Made by a program: the position numbers and the translations under genes
Assembly: GCA_002366595.1 (NCBI GenBank)
Contig: DFBK01000004.1
Coordinates: 736-31,860 of the forward strand
Source: Anaerolineales bacterium UBA3082
Lineage (GTDB): Bacteria; Chloroflexota; Anaerolineae; UBA7937
Length of the DNA stretch: 31,125 nucleotides
Direction: 5' to 3'
In this document: one piece after another, positions 28,866-31,125 of the stretch
Position numbering within the stretch: the stretch's first letter is position 1
How the letters are laid out: each line of letters begins with the position of its first letter
Notes under the pieces: generated by a model
What the model was told of the DNA's origin: nothing
The model's database searches: none
Seen by the model: only the letters and a program-made list of their open reading frames with translations

Positions 28866-31125
28866 TTATGCTTTATTGGTGAACACTATCCCCGTCTCGT
28901 CGGCGTCCAACAGCACCCCGTCCCCCTCCTTTAACTCTCCCTTCAGGATCCGCGTGGAGAGGGGGCTCTCCACCTCCCGCTGAAGGAGCCGCTTCAGGGG
29001 GCGGGCTCCGAAGGAGGGGTTGTAGCCCTTCTCCACCAGAAGATCCCGGGCCTTGTCGCTCAACTCTATAGCAATCCCCCGCACCAGGAGACGCTTCTGG
29101 ATATCCTTCATCTGGAGGTCCACAATGGCTTTGATATGCTCCGGCTTGAGGGTGTGGAAGATGATCACCTCATCGACTCGGTTCAGGAATTCGGGCCGGA
29201 AGGTCTTCTTCAATTGTTCCCGCATCTGGGCCTGCATCTCAGAGTCCGCATCCCCCTCGTCACCGGTGCGGAAGCCCAAGGTGCCTCCCCGCTGGGCGTA
29301 TTGAGTTCCGATGTTGGAGGTCATGATTAAGACCGTGTTCCTGAAATCCACCGTTCGCCCTTGGCCGTCGGTGAGCCGCCCCTCGTCGAGGATCTGGAGG
29401 AGAGTGTTCCACACATCGGCGTGGGCCTTCTCGATCTCGTCGAAGAGGATCACCTGATAGGGCCGTCGGCGGATCGCCTCGGTGAGTTGGCCCCCTTCGC
29501 CGTATCCCACGTAACCTGGCGGGGCCCCGATGAGGCGGGAGACGGTATGCCTTTCCTGATACTCGCTCATATCCACCCGCACTAGGGCCTCCTCATCGTC
29601 GAAGAGGAACTCGGCCAGCACTTTGGCCAACTCCGTCTTCCCTACCCCGGTAGGCCCCAGGAAGATGAAGGAACCGATGGGGCGTCGGGGGTCTTTCAGC
29701 CCGGAGCGGCCCCGCCGTATAGCATCGGCCACGGCGGAAACCGCCTCCTCCTGCCCCACGATCCGTTGGTGGATCCTCTCCTCCATAGAGAGGAGTTTCT
29801 CCGCCTCCGTTTCCATCATGCGGCTCACCGGTATCCCGGTCCAAGCGGCTACGATCTGGGCCACATCCTCCTCGTCAACCACCTCATCTATCCCCTTTTC
29901 CCTACGCCAGACGCCCAGTTCCCCCTGGTACTCTCTCTCCAGTTGCAACCGCGCGCTCTTAAACCTCGCTGCCTGCTCGTAATCCCTCTTCTGCCAGGCT
30001 TCCTCCTCTTTGGTTTGGAGCTCTTGGAGGCGGTTCTTCTTCTCCTTCAGTTCTTCCGGCAACCCGAACATATCGATACGCAATTTGGCCGCCGCCTCAT
30101 CGACGAGGTCCACCGCCTTGTCGGGGAGATACCGCTCTGTCACATACCGGTGGGAGAGCCTAGCCGCTTCCTCTAGGGCCTCATCGGTGATGGTCACCCC
30201 GTGGTGCTCTTGATACCGCTCCCTCAGGCCCTGGAGCATCTCGATGGTCTCCTCCACCGAGGGCTCATCCACATAGATGGGGGCGAATCGGCGTTCCAGG
30301 GCCCCGTCTTTCTCGATGCGGTTGCGGTACTCATCGAGAGTGGTGGCCCCGATGCATTGCAACTCCCCGCGAGCCAGGGCGGGCTTCATCATGTTGGAGG
30401 CGTCGATCGCTCCCTGGGCCGCCCCAGCCCCCACCACGTTGTGTAACTCATCGATGAAGAGGATTATCCCTCCATGAGATCGCTGTACCTCCTGGAGGGC
30501 AGCCTTGAGCCTCTCCTCGAACTCGCCCCGGAAGCGGGAGCCAGCCACCATGCCTCCTAGATCCAACTCCACAACCCTTCTGCCCACGAGGTTTTCCGGA
30601 ACATCGCCAGCGGTTATCCTCTGGGCTAGCCCCTCGACGATGGCTGTCTTCCCTACCCCTGCCTCGCCGATGAGGACAGGGTTATTTTTGGTGCGGCGGG
30701 CCAGGACGCGCATGAGGCGAAGGATCTCCGTCTCTCGACCGATCACCGGATCCAGCCGTCCCTCCCGGGCTAGTTGAGTTAAGTCTCGGCCGTACCTTTC
30801 CAGTATCCGATATTTGGTCTCCGCTTGAGGATCTGTCACTTTCTGTCCTCCTCTTATCTCTTCGATAGCCTTATAGGCCTCATCTTTGGTCACGCCCGCA
30901 TCTTGGAGGATGGCGCTAGCGGCGCCACCCCCCTCGCCGATTATGGCTAGGAAGATATGCTCTGTGGAGACATACTCGTCCCCCAGGCGCTTCGACTCCT
31001 CCATGGCCACGTCTATGATCCGCTTCACCCTAGGGGTGACATAGATCTGGGCTTGGGGGGCCGGGGCGCTAAACTGGGTAGGTGGGCTGGTGGATAGGAG
31101 ATCATCCAACCGCCCCCTTATCATC
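28866..31125 (-). CDS. clpC: ClpC-type AAA+ unfoldase, N-terminus beyond the window
   Basis: A ring-forming ATPase that unfolds proteins for ClpP. About 752 residues are visible; the first part of the N-domain lies outside. Present are the second N-domain repeat (VTPRVKRIIDVAMEESKRLGDEYVSTEHIFLAI), AAA+ module 1 (LIGEAGVGKTAIVEGLA; ILFIDELHNVVGAG), and a short middle region with a UVR-like helix (KRDYEQAARFKSARLQLE). Module 2 follows (FLGPTGVGKTELAKVLAEFLF; VILFDEIEKAH; NRVDEVIIFHTL). The loop GTLGFRTGD contains the L-G-F tripeptide used to dock ClpP, and the middle domain is short, so ClpC is favoured over ClpB. It converges with psuG, with four bases between the stops. Confidence 0.93.
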   Translation of the reverse strand, partial: MIRGRLDDLLSTSPPTQFSAPAPQAQIYVTPRVKRIIDVAMEESKRLGDEYVSTEHIFLAIIGEGGGAASAILQDAGVTKDEAYKAIEEIRGGQKVTDPQAETKYRILERYGRDLTQLAREGRLDPVIGRETEILRLMRVLARRTKNNPVLIGEAGVGKTAIVEGLAQRITAGDVPENLVGRRVVELDLGGMVAGSRFRGEFEERLKAALQEVQRSHGGIILFIDELHNVVGAGAAQGAIDASNMMKPALARGELQCIGATTLDEYRNRIEKDGALERRFAPIYVDEPSVEETIEMLQGLRERYQEHHGVTITDEALEEAARLSHRYVTERYLPDKAVDLVDEAAAKLRIDMFGLPEELKEKKNRLQELQTKEEEAWQKRDYEQAARFKSARLQLEREYQGELGVWRREKGIDEVVDEEDVAQIVAAWTGIPVSRMMETEAEKLLSMEERIHQRIVGQEEAVSAVADAIRRGRSGLKDPRRPIGSFIFLGPTGVGKTELAKVLAEFLFDDEEALVRVDMSEYQERHTVSRLIGAPPGYVGYGEGGQLTEAIRRRPYQVILFDEIEKAHADVWNTLLQILDEGRLTDGQGRTVDFRNTVLIMTSNIGTQYAQRGGTLGFRTGDEGDADSEMQAQMREQLKKTFRPEFLNRVDEVIIFHTLKPEHIKAIVDLQMKDIQKRLLVRGIAIELSDKARDLLVEKGYNPSFGARPLKRLLQREVESPLSTRILKGELKEGDGVLLDADETGIVFTNKA

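Noticed and set aside
28866..31125. ClpB disaggregase instead of ClpC
   Set aside because: The middle domain is short with a UVR-like helix, and an L-G-F ClpP-docking loop is present; ClpB has a long coiled-coil middle domain and lacks that loop.

Overview
The window looks like a piece of a bacterial chromosome of moderately high GC content, most likely from the Chloroflexota (for example a thermophilic or uncultured Anaerolineae/Dehalococcoidia-like lineage). This placement is an inference from gene content: RmlA of the long form, CapA/CapB-type polysaccharide kinase parts, a zinc-ribbon threonine synthase, AOTCase/YgeW-type carbamoyltransferases, ClpC, and dnaA with TTATCCACA-type boxes. 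Nearly all genes before 18.9 kb are on the plus strand, and good sigma70-type promoters (TTGNNN-N17/18-TANNNT) can be read before several of them.

Layout. (1) 1-1709: the end of an exopolysaccharide (EPS) cluster, with the C-terminus of a GT4 glycosyltransferase overlapping a polyprenyl-phosphate sugar-1-phosphate transferase. (2) 1.75-10.5 kb: a nitrogen/amino-acid block with a decayed YgeY-like M20 hydrolase, two divergent carbamoyltransferases of the knotted AOTCase/YgeW group, an alpha/beta hydrolase, carbamate kinase, a DinB-like remnant and threonine synthase. Between the two carbamoyltransferases (3.3-5.9 kb) sits an accessory insert, AT-rich in its first gene: a Cas4-like PD-(D/E)XK nuclease, a Cys-rich four-helix membrane protein, and a REP-associated tyrosine transposase (RAYT) bounded by its own palindromic repeats. 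(3) 10.5-18.9 kb: a second EPS block with a GT4 glycosyltransferase, three Wzz/CapA-like proteins, one CapB-like tyrosine kinase, RmlA, a 32-residue bS22-like protein, a B12-binding radical SAM enzyme, two small paralogous unknown proteins and RmlB (apparently starting at CTG), closed by a strong bidirectional terminator.

(4) 18.9-21.7 kb, minus strand: adenine phosphoribosyltransferase, and a membrane-anchored protein with about five carboxypeptidase-regulatory-like repeats plus a glycoside-hydrolase-like (DUF4015) domain. (5) 21.7-24.1 kb: divergent promoters that share a -35 region, a roughly 280-nt dnaA leader ending in a terminator-like hairpin, dnaA itself, and then a likely oriC with three evenly spaced DnaA boxes followed by AT-rich DNA. 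(6) 24.1-28.9 kb: a compact plus-strand operon of a PhnD/PhnC/PhnE-type ABC transporter followed by a pseudouridine kinase-like PfkB protein and a strikingly short pseudouridine-5'-phosphate glycosidase. (7) 28.9 kb to the end, minus strand: ClpC, whose N-terminus lies outside the window.

How the genes work together: RmlA/RmlB make dTDP-sugar precursors, the glycosyltransferases and the sugar-1-phosphate transferase build lipid-linked repeats, and the CapA/CapB-like proteins control chain length and export. The carbamoyltransferases with carbamate kinase suggest carbamoyl-group catabolism that recovers ATP, comparable to the ygeW-ygeX-ygeY-yqeA region of E. coli. The transporter, kinase and glycosidase operon suggests uptake and breakdown of a pseudouridine-related or phosphorylated compound. 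No CRISPR array, rRNA or tRNA gene was seen.
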